Source: Rikenellaceae bacterium
GTDB lineage: Bacteria; Bacteroidota; Bacteroidia; Bacteroidales; Rikenellaceae
Assembly: GCA_021203585.1 (NCBI GenBank)
Contig: JAJQAW010000234.1
Coordinates: 1-8,101 of the forward strand
Direction of reading: 5' to 3'
Length of the DNA stretch: 8,101 bases
Below, piece by piece: positions 6,751-8,101 of this stretch. A model generated the notes under the pieces. That model saw nothing but the letters and a program-made list of their open reading frames with translations. It had not been told where the DNA came from and made no database searches. Position numbers and translations under genes: made by a program. Position 1 is the stretch's first letter, and every line of letters starts with the position of its first letter.

Positions 6751-8101
6751 ATGAACACCCGCATGATTCTCTCTTTAATTGGCTTATGGCTAATCACAGG
6801 CTGCCGGCCTGCCACGGAAAACCTCATCCGACAGACCTTGGCCGATGCCCTCTACGGATTCGAACAGATTCAGGACAGCGCGCGCACGAAAACATGGTGG
6901 TTCCACGGCGAAACGGAAACTACCCGGGAAGGGATCACGGCCGATCTGGAAGCCTTTAAGCAGGCCGGTATCGGTGGGGTGGTTTATTACGATCAATCGC
7001 ACGGTAAAGCGGAAAATGCGCTTCCCGGATTTTCCGATCAGTGGTGGGCTATGCTCCGTTTCGCGGCGGAAGAGGCCGAACGCCTCGGACTGACATTCGA
7101 GGTGCACATTTCCAACGGCTTCGTCGCCGGAGGATCGTGGATTACCGATCGATACAGTATGAAGCGATTGGCCGCTACCGAACGGACCGTGGAGGGAGGC
7201 AGGTATTTCGAGGGAAAATTGGAAGTTTCGCTGAATCCCCGTTTCCCATTTTCGCAAGACATAGCCGTATTGGCTTTCCCAGTGCCGCCAGGCGGGGGAG
7301 GCTCTTCCATCACTCAGCCGGTGAAAATCTCCTGTTCGCTTCCCCAGCTTGATGTGCGGAATATCGTCGATCCGCAGGCCACGACCCTGACCCGAATAGC
7401 AGTGCAAAAAGAGCTAAAGCCGGTTTATATCGATTTTGAATTTGAACAAGATTTTACGGCACGCTGTGTTACGTATGAAGTTTCGCCCCGGGGAAAAGCC
7501 ACGACCAGCGCGACCAATGTGCCCGGCCCGCCGCAGGAAACGTTTGTAGGCACCGGATATCGGATTTTACCGGATCTGGGACAGCTGGAAGTTTCACAGG
7601 ATGGAGTCCATTACGAACCGGTTTGCGATTTAAAACCGGTTTACCGCGCTCACGAAAATTGGCGGCAGAAAACCATCTCTTTCCCGGCGGCAAAAGGCCG
7701 GTTTTTCCGACTCAATCTGCACGACTGGTGGGAAGGGGAGAGCCTGTCGCCTCTGCAGATCGGAAAAGTAGCGCTTCACAGCGCGGCCAAGCTCGATCAA
7801 TGGGAAGAGAAAGCCGGATTTTTTTCCGAATACATCGAAAAGGACCGCACACCGGATTACCAGCCGTCCGAGACGATACCGCTCGGGAGTATCGTAAATA
7901 TTACCGATCGAATGTCCGAAGACGGCACCCTGCGCTGGGATGTACCCCCGGGACAATGGAAGGTGATGCGGTTGGCCTACGTGCCGACCGGAGGCATGTC
8001 CAAGCACGGGCGCAAAAACCTGATGGGCCGGGAGTGTGATAAACTATCCGCGGCGACGGCCGAGTATCACTGGATCCATTACGTGGGCCGGATCGTCGAT
8101 T
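6751..8101 (+). CDS. GH106-like glycosidase lipoprotein, N-terminal part (probable alpha-L-rhamnosidase; 3' end outside window)
   Basis: The frame is open for 450 codons from ATG 6751 to the window edge with no stop. The leader MILSLIGLWLITGC gives a clear lipobox with Cys18, so the protein is a lipoprotein, probably periplasmic or outer-membrane; the residues after Cys (RPATE) do not look like the acidic surface-export signal. Family landmarks of GH106-type enzymes are TREGITADLEAFKQAGIGGV, then a helix with ERLGLTFEVHISNGF and the GGSWITDRYSMKRL stretch, and near the window end the segment GRECDKLSAATAEYHW, matching the usual ECDKLS motif. The catalytic acids of GH106 lie further on and cannot be checked. 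Known members remove alpha-L-rhamnose from pectin-type glycans, but several relatives have unknown specificity. The gene is divergent from the oxidoreductase/amylase pair. A second ATG at 6763 is possible but would drop the only basic residue before the hydrophobic core. Confidence 0.75.
   Translation, partial: MNTRMILSLIGLWLITGCRPATENLIRQTLADALYGFEQIQDSARTKTWWFHGETETTREGITADLEAFKQAGIGGVVYYDQSHGKAENALPGFSDQWWAMLRFAAEEAERLGLTFEVHISNGFVAGGSWITDRYSMKRLAATERTVEGGRYFEGKLEVSLNPRFPFSQDIAVLAFPVPPGGGGSSITQPVKISCSLPQLDVRNIVDPQATTLTRIAVQKELKPVYIDFEFEQDFTARCVTYEVSPRGKATTSATNVPGPPQETFVGTGYRILPDLGQLEVSQDGVHYEPVCDLKPVYRAHENWRQKTISFPAAKGRFFRLNLHDWWEGESLSPLQIGKVALHSAAKLDQWEEKAGFFSEYIEKDRTPDYQPSETIPLGSIVNITDRMSEDGTLRWDVPPGQWKVMRLAYVPTGGMSKHGRKNLMGRECDKLSAATAEYHWIHYVGRIVD

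Overview
The window reads as chromosomal DNA of a Bacteroidota (Bacteroidales-type) bacterium. This rests on Mfa1/FimA-type fimbrial genes, a lipoprotein start resembling the Bacteroidota surface-export signal (Cys-Ser-Ser-Asp-Asp), a GH106-type glycosidase lipoprotein, and a promoter of the TTTG / TAnnTTTG form. The genus cannot be fixed from sequence alone.

Layout. Positions 1-444 (+) hold the 3' end of a major fimbrial subunit gene, followed by a GC-rich hairpin at 460-485. Positions 579-3860 (+) hold a large fimbrial lipoprotein gene: a fimbrillin domain, Ig/BACON-like modules, and a C-terminal FISUMP-like domain that suggests a tip or minor subunit with adhesin function. A near-perfect inverted repeat at 3877-3907 serves as a terminator between this gene and the convergent minus-strand pair. 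That pair, in transcription order, is an FAD-dependent DAO-family oxidoreductase (6614-5397) and, 21 bases later, a cytoplasmic GH13 alpha-amylase (5375-3930). A divergent GH106-like glycosidase lipoprotein gene (6751 to beyond the window end) has its own recognisable promoter at 6703-6734.

The striking feature is that three consecutive genes each carry exactly one in-frame stop codon and no frameshift. The stops are TGA at 1716-1718 in the fimbrial gene, TAG at 5172-5174 in the amylase and TGA at 5601-5603 in the oxidoreductase. In each case the reading frame resumes immediately with well-conserved family sequence, and the stop sits where the family has Trp, Gln and Trp respectively. All three are explained by a single C:G to T:A transition (TGG to TGA, CAG to TAG). 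The fourth gene (GH106-like, 450 codons visible) and the partial first gene have no such stop. Recent nonsense pseudogenisation, C-to-T damage in the source DNA, or suppression of stops are the candidate explanations; a wholesale change of genetic code is unlikely because TGG and CAG are used freely in the same genes.

Functionally the window joins a surface-fimbria locus to a small carbohydrate-related region (internal alpha-glucan hydrolysis and probable rhamnoside hydrolysis). If the stops are real and not read through, both the fimbrial minor subunit and the amylase/oxidoreductase pair would be inactive in this strain.
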